Of a stretch of DNA of 64,000 nt, positions 22,241 to 33,206 are shown piece after piece (within the stretch, counting starts at the first letter, position 1; the number at the start of each line of letters is the position of its first letter). The notes below the pieces were generated by a model. The model saw only the letters and a list, made by a program, of their open reading frames with translations. It searched no databases and had not been told where the DNA came from. The stretch is from Periplaneta americana (lineage: Eukaryota > Arthropoda > Insecta > Blattodea > Blattidae). Both the position numbers and the translations under genes were made by a program. The stretch lies in assembly GCF_040183065.1 (NCBI RefSeq), contig NC_091119.1, positions 68,452,392 to 68,516,391 of the forward strand, read 5' to 3'.

Positions 22241-22298
22241 CTGTAGCAACTGATGACATGACTGGTTGCTCGTCCTTATTTATAGCGCCGAGACTTGG

Positions 22299-22530
22299 TG
22301 TTCCGTTGTCGCGGCGGTCCGCGTCCGTCAGATCGTGACCTTGGACTGGCCGTGGCGTTGATTGGTCGCGGCGGCTCGCACCTGCTCGGTCCCGGTGGCC
22401 TTGGGCTGGTCGTGGCGCACAGTTGTTGCGGCGGTCCGCGCTCGCTAGAGTGCGGTGGCCTTGGGCTGGTTGTTGTGTTCCAATATCGTGGCGGACAGCA
22501 CTCGCAGGATTTCGGTTTCCATCCGTCGTA
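22299..22530. repeat. GC-rich minisatellite, about 60-bp units
   Basis: The motif GCGGCGGTCC (variants GCGGCGGCTC, GTGGCGGACA) recurs at 22311, 22368, 22428 and 22488, a spacing of 57, 60 and 60 bp. Each unit also holds a GTGGCCTTGGGCTGGTCGTGG-like block in shorter variants. Spacings divisible by three keep a frame open on the minus strand (about 115 codons with PRPAQGHRD-like 20-residue repeats). It is strikingly GC-rich for this AT-rich window. Confidence 0.8.
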
Positions 22531-22639
22531 CCGTCGCTGTGCACAGGTTTTGTACGAGTCCGTTTCAGGACAGGATGCCAGCAGTTGTTAAGTTTCAGAC
22601 CCTCTTCTTTACAGTTGAAATTGTTTGGATGTTTTATGC

Positions 22640-23643
22640 ATTTTTCTTGGCTACATAGATTTCTTTTTTAAACTTTGCTGCCTTTCTTTGCCATTCTTGT
22701 GTATCTATTGGGTTGTTGGACAATTCTGTTTTTTTCCTTGCTATGTCCCTTTCTTTTTTTAACTTTGATAGATCTGCATTCCAAAAGGGTTTATAGTTTT
22801 TAATTTGTCCTCTTGGAATCCAATTTTTTGCTGCTTCGAGAATTATGTTTGAGATTGTATTGTTGAGTTTATCTGTACATACTTCGTATTCAATGGAGTA
22901 TAATTTTTGTTCGGTCTCTTCTGTAAATTTTGCCCAATTAGCTTTTCTAAAATTCCAAGAGTATTTTGGTTTTGGTTTGTTATTATTTTGTTTGTTCTAA
23001 TGTATTATGGATGCAATAACTGCTCTATGATCTGATCCTAGGTCTTCACTGATTTCACGTGTAGTCTTATCTTGCAAATTTGATGATACTAACAGGAGGT
23101 CTGGGTTTGTACACTGACCATTATAATGTAAGTATGTAGGACAATCGTCGTTCCTGTAAATAAGTTCTAAAGTGCTTGAATTTAATGGATCTTCAATAGT
23201 TTTGCCACTAGCATTATAGTCTTTGTATCCCCATTTAGGTGAATGACCATTAAAATCGCCAATCAAAATCGTTTTTCGGTGTATATTTATTATATCCAGA
23301 CAAGGGTTGTTATTAGGTGGATTGTATATTCCATATATGGTGTAATGTGAATTTCCTTTCCAGATTTCAATTTGGATAATTTCTACTTTGTCTTCTTATT
23401 GCATTTCCTTTATAACTTTAAATTTTGATAAAATGTTTATTCTAACACCTGCAAGAATTCCACTAGCTAATTGACGTGATTTGGGGAGAATATGTTGTTG
23501 TTTTCTAATGCCAGGCATTTGACAATAAAGTCATTTGACCTCTTGCACTCCAATATTTTTCAAAGATATTATCATGACCAGTCAATGAAGCACAGATTTT
23601 GAGGTGTTCCGAATCCATTTCTTGGTTTGAGTTGCATTGAGGA

Positions 23644-23711
<68 letters not shown>

Positions 23712-23974
23712 AATCCAGAAATTTGAAAGTATTTCAGTTGATCTCTTGATACATTTGCTTCTTGTATAATAAATACATCTATCCCTTTTTCTTCTATGAT
23801 TGTTTGTAGTTCGGCTTTTTTGCTCTGTGTAAGTCCTCCTGCGTTCCATTGGAGAATTTTAAGGATGTTCTGTAAATGACGTCCTGCAGATGTCCCCGCC
23901 CGGAGATCCGAATGGGGGACTATTTTACCTCCGGAAAACTTATCTGAAGCATTTGCCATTAGGTTAATTAGCAT
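22640..23974 (-). pseudogene. LINE B: APE endonuclease and RT linker
   Basis: Minus-strand coding starts near 23974 with a leader matching LINE A, then LKILQWNAGGLTQSKK and VFIIQEANVS with the catalytic Glu. It is interrupted by a TA run and a foreign LINE end (23517-23709), then resumes with RQLASGILAGVRI, LIGDFNGHSPKWGY, NPDLLLVSS and LGSDHRAVIASI. All the expected endonuclease blocks, including the final SDH, are retained. The next stretch, WNFRKANWAKF and NWIPRGQIKNYKPFW, matches the linker of LINE A. The RT core is missing. Stops and the insertion make it inactive. Confidence 0.8.
23517..23709 (-). repeat. LINE 3' fragment plus (TA)n inside LINE B
   Basis: 23646-23709 is an uninterrupted TA run of about 32 units. 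Next to it, minus strand 23643-23517 encodes CNSNQEMDSEHLKICASLTG then NIFEKYWSARGQMTLLS, a LINE C-terminus. Both lie inside the LINE B endonuclease frame, between the codons for SGFN and RQLASG. The fragment is therefore an insertion. Confidence 0.7.
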
Positions 23975-23993
23975 AAGTGTAACCTTTTTTTAA

Positions 23994-25489
23994 GGGGATA
24001 GGCTGGTCAATTTTGTAATTTCCACATTTTTACATTTAGAATTGTGAAACTTTCACAGCATGTACTTCATATTCACACAATACCCACAATATACTAATAA
24101 ATTGTTATTAACATTTAATAATTGTTGCAAAGAAAGAAAAATAACATTATGAGGATATATTAATTTTTTTAATAACTCTGGAAGTATTCTAGATAAATTC
24201 ATGAATCTTTTTTTAAAGTGAAGCTGGTATCATGATCTACATTTGTGGGTATTTTTATTTTCCTAGGACGCATTTTACTACTTCAAAATGCTGCCTAAAT
24301 GAATTATAATAAAAAATGTTGCACAATTATAAACAAATAATTGATTATCATCCTGATATCATTCAGATTACATTCATCATCCCCCCAAATGCAGATAATA
24401 TAATGATGAACATATGCTAAAAATGTCAGCTCTTTATCTCTAATAGTTTCAGAATTATTCAATAGTGAAGTTCATAAATATAGAAAAATATGATTATTGA
24501 GAAAACTGAAGTGTTTTTTTATACAGTAACTGATTCTTTTTTAAACTTACCGATCTTCTGTTGGCCTAAAATCCTCCAGCACTGTATGTGGTACCTTCCT
24601 TTTCTGTTTTCTTTTGTTCAACTCTCAGTTTAGCTGATCTGACAATCTGCCTATACTTCTTATATTTTCAGTGGTGCGAGTCATGTACAGCTTAGTTCTT
24701 CTTTCGTCTCTTCTCCTAGCTATATCTATGGTGTTTCTACCTGGTGACAGGCCACTTTCTTTCTGTAGTCGTACAACCGTACAGTATAATCCAGAATTAT
24801 ATTCTGCCACTGCCTTTCGAACAGCTAATTCAATTCGGTGTCTATGAAGAAATGTAGTCTTAGGACACTTTGACCAAATTATGTTGTATATCGACTCGTT
24901 TGAATTTTGAGTTCTTCCTTCCACACATCTTCCAAGAAGAGATTCATGTGCTAGTCTACTATAGAGAGGAATAACTGCTTTTAGTACATTTTTATTGATT
25001 GGTGTATGTATACAGTCACCATGTTTTCCAGGGTTCTCATCCTTTGCAATCACCCTATTGTAAAAACACCAACTTTCTTCACCTGTTGGACACTTTATAT
25101 GCCGGGGTTCATCATCTGTAGAGGAGCAGTGGTATAATGTAGCATATATATTAGACTTCATAGCCTGCACATTGCCTAGATTTTGGACTATACTACTTCT
25201 ATAGTAACGCTGTAACATTTCTATAGTTTTGGATTTCAGACTACCTTTTGTCACCCCACCAAGTGTTATACCCATCTTACTACTTTCTTCAATCCAGTAC
25301 CTAATCTTTTGGCAACACGGTTCACAGTGCAGACATTTATATAGCAGCTGATTTGGCGGGTAAAAAGTCATTGCACACAATTGAGTGTTACATCAAAATT
25401 TACAGAAAGAATTAGGGTATCCAGATAAAATACAAAAAAATAATTGTATTTTTCATGAAAATTCATCAAAAATTGACCAGCCTATCCCC
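23994..25489 (-). mobile_element. Kolobok-like transposon with TTAA TSDs
   Basis: Inverted ends GGGGATAGGCTGGTCAATTT (23994 onward; inverted at 25489 and back) are perfect over about 20 bp. TTAA lies directly outside both ends (23990-23993 and 25490-25493). The 1496-bp interior carries one minus-strand transposase fragment and AT-rich flanks. TTAA duplications are known for Kolobok and piggyBac. The protein does not look like piggyBac. The element sits in the 5' leader of LINE B. Confidence 0.8.
24625..25380 (-). pseudogene. Kolobok/'Mutator-like' domain transposase, C-terminal half
   Basis: A 251-codon uninterrupted frame. It has a Cys pattern LHCEPCC near the start, RYYRSSI, then CPTGEESWCFYNR, and LLGRCVEGRTQNSNESIYNI with the NE-x2-x3-W pattern of the catalytic C-terminus. 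It continues through HRHRIELAVRKAVAEYNSG and a basic tail. I recognise this block as the family that databases label Mutator-like transposase domain and that, with TTAA targets, belongs to Kolobok. The N-terminal half, including the first catalytic acid, is absent, so this is an internal-deletion copy. The intact frame suggests recent loss or an exon. The superfamily call is inferred from the TSD. Confidence 0.65.
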
Positions 25490-25493
25490 TTAA

Positions 25494-25895
25494 GTGGGCA
25501 CCAATTTTTTGTTTGTAATGGTGGTTACATCACCCACTCACGTAAACCCCCAGTATGACTGGAGGGCCACACCTGTCGTTGGTTAATGGGTCCATCGGAC
25601 CTGGCCGGGAGGAGTTTTAGAGTCCACCGACCTTTCTCACAAGCACCACTTGTGGAACATTTCTACGCCGTGGCAGGCCAGCGTAAGAGATGAAATAGCA
25701 TTTCCTCTATTTCTGATGTTGTGGTTATACCGCCAATACTCGGTCCCCAGAGCCTCATCTGTAAAAGCAGGTTGCACCACGAGCAGGTTGAGGTTGGGTT
25801 TTGGATAGGAGAGGTTTATGGAATGCACTTCACTGTCCCTTGCAACCTAGTTGTTGCTCTAATTGTTTGGGAATGAAACATCAGATTCACTAATG
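25494..25895 (-). other. Probable LINE B 5' leader
   Basis: Sequence that continues LINE B beyond the Kolobok-like insertion. It is moderately GC-rich, with GGGCCACACCTG and GACCTGGCCGGGAGGAG blocks. The stretch CTCTAATTGTTTGGGAATGA with following bases recurs at about 27870-27902, marking the leader end of another copy. No ORF start is supported. Confidence 0.5.
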
Positions 25896-26070
25896 TTAAA
25901 ACAGCAATATTAATAACCAGTTATCTCAGAACATACTAGGTATAGAAATGTGTCAATTTTACAGGATGTTTATGCATTCCTTCTGAGTACACTGATTCGT
26001 TTTGATGATAAAATATCTAATAGAAAAACAAAATTTTTTACCAACTTCTAAAATTAAAAACAAGAATTAA

Positions 26071-26266
26071 GGACCGTTTCTGCAAAACTTGCTAACTGAA
26101 AAAACTAAATTTTACAGAAGAAAGCAAGTTTTGGAAAAACGATCACACTTTGACACATTACAATGAAGAGAAATAATCAAATTTTACTAAGAAGCCTTTA
26201 ACATCATGTAGAGGCCTGCCATCAAAATCTCAATTTTGCAGTTAGCAAGTTTTGCAAAAACAGTCC
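26071..26266. mobile_element. 196-bp MITE with 28-bp TIRs and TTAA-like target
   Basis: 26071-26098 and 26239-26266 are inverted 28-bp ends with two mismatches (GGACYGTTTYTGCAAAACTT...). The left flank is TTAA and the right flank is TCAA, compatible with a decayed TTAA duplication. No ORF. It may be mobilised by the Kolobok-like family nearby. Confidence 0.7.
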
Positions 26267-26482
26267 TCAATTAGACATTTTATTTATTCTTAATAAACTA
26301 TTACAGCAAACTCAATCAAAGGAATTCCATATCATCACACTGTTACCTGTAAAAATTTCATGCAGACAGATCTAATAGATTCTGAGAAAACGGGTCATTT
26401 ATGTTGAAAAATGTAGTTTTAAGTAAATCATGCTTAAAGTAAAAATTTCTATAAAAATTTACCTATTACAGAAAAAAATGTT

Positions 26483-26770
26483 TTACAACCCTTCTGGTTG
26501 GTGGTCCTTGTGTTCTTCTCTATCCTGCTCACCTAATATTGCCCTCCTTCTCTTGGATCTTGCCTCTTTGGTTGTGTTTGTTACCATTATCTCATTCGCA
26601 ATGTGTCCAAGTTCTCCATGTTTTTCGATGTTATATCCTATTTGAATACCTAGATCCTTCAACGCCTGTATTCTTGCAATGTATCCATCATTAAATGTGA
26701 GTACAGCATCTAGTATACTAAGTTCCAACGTTGACATACCAACAGACACATTTTTGGAACTCAGTGCCAA
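26483..26770 (-). pseudogene. Kolobok-like transposase C-terminal remnant
   Basis: The frame encodes VSVGMSTLELSILDAVLTFN, then DGYIARIQALKDLGIQIGYN and a basic tail KEARSKRRRA. This is the end of the same superfamily as 24625-25380, but it is a different member, since the two share no close identity. It is truncated at its 5' side. Confidence 0.6.
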
Positions 26771-27052
26771 ACAACATTATTAAATTATTCATTAGTATTA
26801 TGAGTTCTTCATCAGAATGGGCAAAATTTTGAAACACAGGCTTTATGAAGCATTAATTTTACTATAAAACAAGCCAAACCACAGCCTTCTAAGACAATTA
26901 CTTCCTGAGATAATAATTTTTTTTTGTGAAAAGTGGTAAATTTTTTCTCTAAAACACAAATACACTAATATTTTTAAAAAATATGTTTAAAATAGTAAAT
27001 ATTAGAATATTTTAATAAACCGAACACCAAATTAAGCAGAATGAATCATACT

Positions 27053-27350
27053 TACTTACTGGCTTTTAAGGAACCCGAAGGTTCATTGCCGCCCTCACAT
27101 AAGCCCGCCATTGGTCCTTATCCTGAGCAAGATTAATCCAGTCTTTATCATCATATCCCTCCTCCCTCAAATCCATTTTAATATCTTCCCATCTACGTCT
27201 CGGGCTTCCCAAAGGTCTTTTTCCCTCCGGCCTCCCAACTAACACTCTATATGCATTTCTGGATTTGCCCATATGTACTACATCCCCTGCCCATCTCAAA
27301 CGTCTGGATTTAATGTTCCTAATTATGTCAGGTGAAGAATACAATGCGTT
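27053..27350 (-). pseudogene. RTE-like LINE, 3' end
   Basis: A short copy of the family at 49090-51005, ending in a TAAG-rich tail at 27053. It encodes YSSPDIIRNIKSRRLRWAG, VGRPEGKRPLGSPRR and the terminal DWINLAQDKDQWRAYV. One codon-scale deletion occurs after RRRWED. It is 5'-truncated. Confidence 0.85.
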
Positions 27351-28064
27351 AAAATGTTAATTTTTTTTCTCCTTAATTTAATAATTCTGCCCATGGCTTC
27401 AACCATTCCCACTTCTAACGTTTTTTATGACAGTATGGTCTCATTCTGAATCTCATGTAAACACTTCCCATCATGGGAGTGAACTATAGCAACTCTCATG
27501 AGAGAACTATCACTGTGTAAAAGAGGCTTTAATCTATGTAATGTAAAGTAGGTTCACTTTGTGTTTCTCAATGTACCCTAACTGACAACTCAAGTAGTGT
27601 TAGCTACCAGGGATTTCTCAGTTATTTGTTCTATAGACCATTTACCACAGAAATCCCATGGCAGTGGTCTTCTGGAAAATGATAGGTACAATGTAATAGA
27701 TTTCCATTGATTTGTGCAATAGCCATAAGGATTATTGTGTCAATTATGAAACAATTGTGAAATGACAGCACAGGAAAAGAGAATATTCTGGTAAAACTTA
27801 ATCCGACATCATCATGGTCCTTATAAATTTTACTCAGACTTGCCTGTATTGGAAAGTCTGTGCTCTAGTTGTTTGGGAATGAAACATCAGATTCATCTCA
27901 TCTCCTGAAAAGAAGATTCTGAAATGTTGTACCTTTCAGCCATAATAATTCCAAGCTATAGGTGTAACTTGGTGCTTAGTATTTTTGAATAGGGATTGGA
28001 TTTCTGTAACATGTCATATTTTTATAAGCTTAAGTTAAATTAAACATATTGCCCATTGTGCAAC
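27351..28064. other. Unassigned gap
   Basis: No gene seen. A 33-bp match to the LINE B leader (GTTTGGGAATGAAACATCAG and flanks) lies at about 27870-27902. Confidence 0.4.
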
Positions 28065-28180
28065 TCAAACCAAGAAATGGATTCGGAACACCTCAGAATC
28101 TGTGCTTCAGTGGCTAGTCATGATAATATCTTTGAAAAATATTGGAGTGCAAGAGGTCAAATGACTTTATTGTCAAACTA
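28065..28180 (+). pseudogene. LINE C-terminal fragment
   Basis: Plus-strand sequence nearly identical to the reverse complement of 23517-23643, coding SNQEMDSEHLRICASVASHD-type sequence and KYWSARGQMTLLSN. It is a 3' end of the LINE A/B-type family. Confidence 0.7.
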
Positions 28181-28194
28181 TAACAAACTATTAA

Positions 28195-28310
28195 CATCAT
28201 GAGCAGGTTTACCTTTTTTGTGAATTGGTACAATGATTGCTTTTTTCCAAGCTGCAGGAACTGAGGTGTTCCGTGATAAATTGAAAATGGATAAAAGTAC
28301 AGACTTGTTA
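28195..28310 (-). pseudogene. LINE reverse transcriptase fragment
   Basis: Minus-strand translation gives LSRNTSVPAAWKKAIIVPIH then KKGKPAHD, the conserved block before RT motif 1 of jockey-like LINEs. It abuts the oppositely oriented 3' fragment at 28065-28180, so two pieces of a LINE are joined in inverted order. Confidence 0.6.
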
Positions 28311-29787
28311 GAATATTTGTAATATATGTTTTGTATTAGTTCAAGCATTAACATTGAAAAAAATTAAGAATTGAAGTGAATATTTGTAATCACTTGTGGT
28401 GCTCCACTACTGTTTTTTAAATATAATGATGCTCATTACCTGTATTGTTATAAAATATATTTTATGGTATGGTAGCATTTAAAATACTTTTCACTGAGCT
28501 CCATGGTCACAAACTTTACATGAATTTCTTTATAGAAGGGTAAAAGATATGAGAGAAGAATAGACATCTTAGCTTCCATGTAAAAATAACATTTCGGAAG
28601 AGTTTAACATATTACTTGACTTTTTATGCTTCTAAAGCACACATATGTCTTTGTAACTGTGGCATAGTGTCCTTCTCCCTCCCGAGGACATGACAGGATA
28701 CAGAACATGATGACATAATAAGTAAGCTCTGAACTGTCTCGGGATTTAACAATAGCAAATAAAACGCTAACGAACTTGTACTAATAATGGCTACTTTAAT
28801 AACATAGAAGTCAATCTTAAGAATATAGAAAGCAGTCCTTAATTTGTGTAACAATTAGGCAAGGTACATCTATCCTCCACCGACCAAGGGGATAATAACA
28901 ACTTACTAGTAAAGCTAAACATAAAACAGTTCCTCCTGGCGATGAGGTAAAACCAATAAAAGAACAAGGGTGACTGCACAATAACTAACGTGGCCTAGAA
29001 ATAAAGATACATAATAGTGAGATAAATAATATCCTGAAATGCCCCTTATATTACTAAACTTGTCTCACGGATGATTACCTGTGGCAGCAAAGACAACTGC
29101 TCGAAATGAATCATTTGACGCAATCTCTTATCTCAGGTGTAGCAGTCTAATTTTCACATCAATGTAATGTATCATTGTGACAGTATTAAGTTCAGCTATT
29201 GCTCAAGAACAGTGAATATGCACCCTCTCAGTACTGATCGATATAAGTGGCGAGAGTAGTGCACAGATAACACTATTTACTAGAATTGTATTAGTGGCAC
29301 TGCTATTCTCGAAAACGAGAAATAATCTGCCTGTTAACATTACACCAACTACTACTAAATACTGCAATTCGTGACTCATACTAAAATACAAATTCCTTCT
29401 CTGAAACAATAATAAGTGGAGACAGAGGCTGTGATGCAATTTCTTGTTATCAACATTGTATCAACAACATTCACCTTAATCGGCTTAATCACTCGACAGT
29501 TCAAATTTTGAATATTGTAAACACATGATTTATTTAAGTTTGAATGCAGAACTATATAGCAATAGATACGAACAGTAGCAGCTGGTGGTCAAAATAATGA
29601 GTGTGCTACAATCTCTATATCGGCCTACTGTATACACTTACATGTATTTATCTTAATTTGAGACTCGCCTAGTGACGAATTACCCTAGTGTTAAACGTTA
29701 AACCCTCCATCTTGGACATTATACTCTTTTCTATTGACAGTATTGTAAGAACAGTGAGCGATCCTGGGACATAGTGTTCCTTAAAAA
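28311..29787. other. Unassigned AT-rich gap
   Basis: I see no recognisable domain or repeat boundaries. Short open frames at 28624-28854 and 29203-29439 have no family resemblance I can name. Confidence 0.4.
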
Positions 29788-30190
29788 TCATCTTTCTGGC
29801 TCAGCAGTGGTCATTGGTGTTGTACCAAAAATATTTAACAACTTCGTTACTTCACAGAATGGATCCTGTGAATTGTTGGAGGCTATGTATTGTAACAATT
29901 GAACAGCTCCATCTATATTTCGGAAGTCGAGTCTTCCATATAGAACCCCAAGTTGTGTCTTTAATAATCTTTTGTTCAGTACAGTATAGCTGTTGACAGC
30001 AACTTCAAGTTCGCGTTCAGGAAAATTATGCAAAAAATTTGCTGTTTAACAATTTTGTTGAGTCTAGGTAGCTTAAAGACTGGAAACGATGAGTAGTTTC
30101 CTGAATTATATGGTCACATACTTCCTTGGCTTCAATTTTCGGATTCCATTTTCCGTCGCTTGCTGACTGATTCAGGAGGAAACTCAAAAA
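29788..30190 (-). pseudogene. hAT transposase C-terminal remnant
   Basis: Minus strand from about 30160: EAKEVCDHIIQETTHRFQSL, a frame break, then an FPERELEVAVNSY block and VTKLLNIFGTTPMTTAEPER, the start of the hAT dimerisation region. The expected continuation (C-F-S-T-L) is lost after 29788. It is a separate hAT subfamily from 7389-9610. Confidence 0.65.
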
Positions 30191-30672
30191 ACTGGTAGAT
30201 GGCAGCAGCAGTCGGACACTTGATTACCAAATACATTGTACATAGTTCCGAGTTCTTCCACAAACAAGCATTCTTTCGTTATGCTTTACTTTTGCAATCT
30301 CCAAGCTGTGTTGTGCTGAAGCTGACTACAGCACTTACCCGCGTAAAAATAGCCAATCAGAGCAGTGAATTCAGCTTCGCACATGCGCAATAATTATCTA
30401 CATTCTCATGTAAGTTCTGAGTAGCACAACGTACCGCCTGAGGCACCAAAGAACGAAGAGCGAAGACTAAACACTCTATAACGCGTCATGAACATAACCA
30501 TGGGAAATTGTCAAATGGCAGATTACACACTATGGCATTGCAAATACATTATTTAAGCAAAAATTATCATTGTACTGTAGCATATAAGGACGGGCCGCCC
30601 CTGGATACGAACTAATTTATTAGCTATCGGAACACATTACATTAATGATATAAATAAACTGAAATATTATAA

Positions 30673-31074
30673 CTATACTTGTTTTTTTGAAAGATGGGAC
30701 ATGACAGGAGCGTTGCGATTGGAAAAACAACTGAATGTCACGTAGCGTGGTAGGCCTGTTGCTATGGTAACAACGGTTGAGTTGCCAAACTTACCATTCT
30801 CACATGGCGAGTGCTTAATAGCTCTCTTGGCGACATTTATTGTGCACACAATGCTAGCATTGGTACATTTCGTGTTTGATTCTCTGTCGCTTTTTGTATT
30901 GTTTTCTTACCTTCGCGTCAATTGTCAATGAATGTTTTAACGTCAGTTATCTTAACATCAATTGCTAGCTTCCAACAGCTGGCAGCATGGTAGTCCATAT
31001 TGGCAACATAGCACTGTAGTTCCAAGCTCGGCCGCTTAACTGTCATATCCCATCTCTCAAAAAAACAAGTATAG
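30673..31074. mobile_element. 400-bp MITE with 35-bp TIRs
   Basis: 30673-30707 (CTATACTTGTTTTTTTGAAA...) and 31040-31074 are inverted with two mismatches in 35 bp. The interior is non-coding. Both ends read TA next to CTTGTTT, compatible with a TA target and a Tc1/mariner-type origin. Its right end overlaps the first bases of the hAT-like element at 31072. Confidence 0.75.
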
Positions 31075-31998
31075 AGCCCTGATGTTTGGCAAAATGCCTT
31101 TTTTACTGGGTGGAAGTAAATCATTATTTCCATAGATATAAATGTGATTTGGAGTAAATCAAAGTGATAGTCAATTTTTATTTTGCCTTTTTAAAGTGAT
31201 TCTTGCTAACAGATGCCTTTTTTTTTGTCATTTTAAAGCAATATTTCTTGTTTATTTGCAATTTTCTAATTAATTGTAATGGGTATGAAATTTAAGCATT
31301 TGAAACAATGACTAACTTTACTAACAATAGTAAATAAAAGTAATTTATTTTGGTGCTTAATCTGCTAATAATCGTGCTTTAATAATGTTGGTCTAATGTG
31401 AATAATGATCGACAATCCACATTTACAAATATAATATAGTCATGTCTTCACGATACCCACAATCAGCTTTATAATTTTAAATATTAAGCTCGTTCTCATA
31501 GAAGCTGTCACGTAGCATTTCCAATTGTTTGCTTTCATATTTTCAAATCTTACTGTTACAATTTTGTGCTACACGTGTTTATTATTGTAGGAAAAGGAAA
31601 TTTGAGTGAGGAACAGTCAGTTATTGTCAGGTGACAGAAGGTATAAGATCTGTTAGCAAGAATGCCTAAAATCAGTAAACCATTGAAAAGCAAACTTCTT
31701 GCTTACGTTAGTGAATTTGGTGCCCATGTGTTTTCAACTAATGGAACAGTTTTGTTGTGTAAGGTTTGTAAAAAGACAGTTAATCATGGAAAAAAGTCTT
31801 TTATAAGTCAACATGTGTCACCTACGAAGTAAATATGCGAGTTATGTTGATATAATTTAAATTTATTGCTAAAATATATTATGCCTTTTTAAAATTCATA
31901 ATGCCTTTTTCAAAGATTATTGTGCATCTTTTTACGTTTTATTGCCTTTTTTGCCTGCCTATTTTAACTGTTATAAATTCCTAAATATCCGGGCTCTA
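31072..31998 (+). mobile_element. Short hAT-like element carrying a BED-finger exon
   Basis: The ends TAGAGCCCTGATGTTTGG (left) and GGATATTTAGG...-type sequence inverted at the right (ATATCCGGGCTCTA) are imperfect inverted repeats of a kind seen in hAT elements. The interior is AT-rich with many ATGCCTTTTT runs and a small ORF at 31662. I did not find a clean 8-bp duplication. Confidence 0.6.
31662..31832 (+). pseudogene. hAT transposase first exon, BED-type zinc finger
   Basis: A 56-codon frame, MPKISKPLKSKLLAYVSEFG to HVSPTK. It contains LLCKVCKKTV and a histidine 15 residues after the second Cys (SQHVS), the start of a BED-type C2H2 finger that opens many hAT transposases. GTAAAT follows at the end and could be a splice donor (CGAA/GTAAAT). 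The DDE catalytic domain is missing, so the element is non-autonomous. The role would be DNA-end binding in an intact relative. Confidence 0.6.
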
Positions 31999-32682
31999 GT
32001 GAAAGTAATAATTGACATTACAAGTGGCTCTGGTATCAATATATTAATTTTATTGTTATATTGGTACCAAGTGCAGGAGAGCATGTGATTATATGTGCTG
32101 ATACAACATTCGTGCTAATAAAGCTTTGAAGTGGAATGTACATGCCCTCCCTCTTGCTCCGCACAGTCCCTGCAGTGCCTACATACAGATGTCAACAAAC
32201 GACAGTGCGCTCACTGGACAGCGATGAAGAAATTTCAAACAACCAATACGAATTAAGTCAGCATATAATCAAACACAGTCAGACTTATAACTTGCACTGT
32301 CAAGCATTACTTGCGGACCACACCAGCCACTGAATAATATCCACGAGTCCAAGGAAGAGTCACCAAGGCAGCTCCAGCAGACTGAAAACCCGTGTAACAC
32401 AGGCGAAACTATAGTGCTGTACAGCTACACATCTCGTCGACTGACCCCTCACTTGGTGGACAAACAACCACCACTGTTGTCAGACACCAAATTCTGATGT
32501 GGACTTGGCTGCACATCTCAGATCACTCTCCCATGATGCACCACCACTCCAGTCGAATGCTGCCCGACAGTCACTTCCAATGGATGATGTCCGAAAAACA
32601 GGATAGGGATTTTAACTGACAAATTTGAAAAAGCACCCATAGTAGAAAAATCACACAAGACACTGGCTATCCAACATGCAAA
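31999..32682. other. Unassigned sequence
   Basis: Slightly GC-richer region with CTCC/CACC-rich stretches at 32140-32580. It might be gag-like retroelement debris, but no motif supports that. No gene called. Confidence 0.35.
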
Positions 32683-32907
32683 ATTCGCGGGTACTCTTGT
32701 AAAGGGGGTTAAGTCAAATTATAAGATATGTAAACTTCTCTCCTTTGGTACTGAACAAAACCCCTTTGTCACAAAATACAGAGCACTGTAACTGCATCTT
32801 GGATGGAAGCATGATTTAACAGAAGTAATCATGGAGGGTTCAAATCTTTACTTATCCCATTTTAGCCAATTCATACTTAATCCCCTTTACACAAGCACCC
32901 GCGAATT
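32683..32907. mobile_element. 225-bp MITE
   Basis: Inverted ends 32683-32714 and 32876-32907 (AATTCGCGGGT...TTAAG) match at about 27 of 32 positions. The interior is non-coding. No clear target duplication, so the superfamily is unassigned. Confidence 0.65.
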
Positions 32908-33206
32908 ACTACCCTCATTTGAGGTGCCGATTGATATAATCAAAAGCAAAGATGATAAGCCACTAGGACTGCCATCTATGTAAAAGAAAGAAAACGAACA
33001 GAAATATATGAAAATGAAATACGAGCGAAATAGAAACAAAGTGGCATTAGAATACATCACATAACATATCATAAATTTAAACTGATGACACTGGTTCCAC
33101 TTGTTGAATTTAATTTGAAGGACTTCAGTATTCATTAGGAAGTGGTATGTTATTTCACTTAGAGAACTCAATGGTGATTTCATTGTTAATGGCTAATATG
33201 AATTAT

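Noticed and set aside
22197-22544. A 115-codon Arg/Ala-rich gene
   Set aside because: The frame is kept open by the 60-bp repeat unit; the opposite strand is equally open, and no start context or exon signals support it.
23505-23974. Proteins with long Ile-Tyr repeats
   Set aside because: They are translations of the (TA)n run joined to LINE codons.
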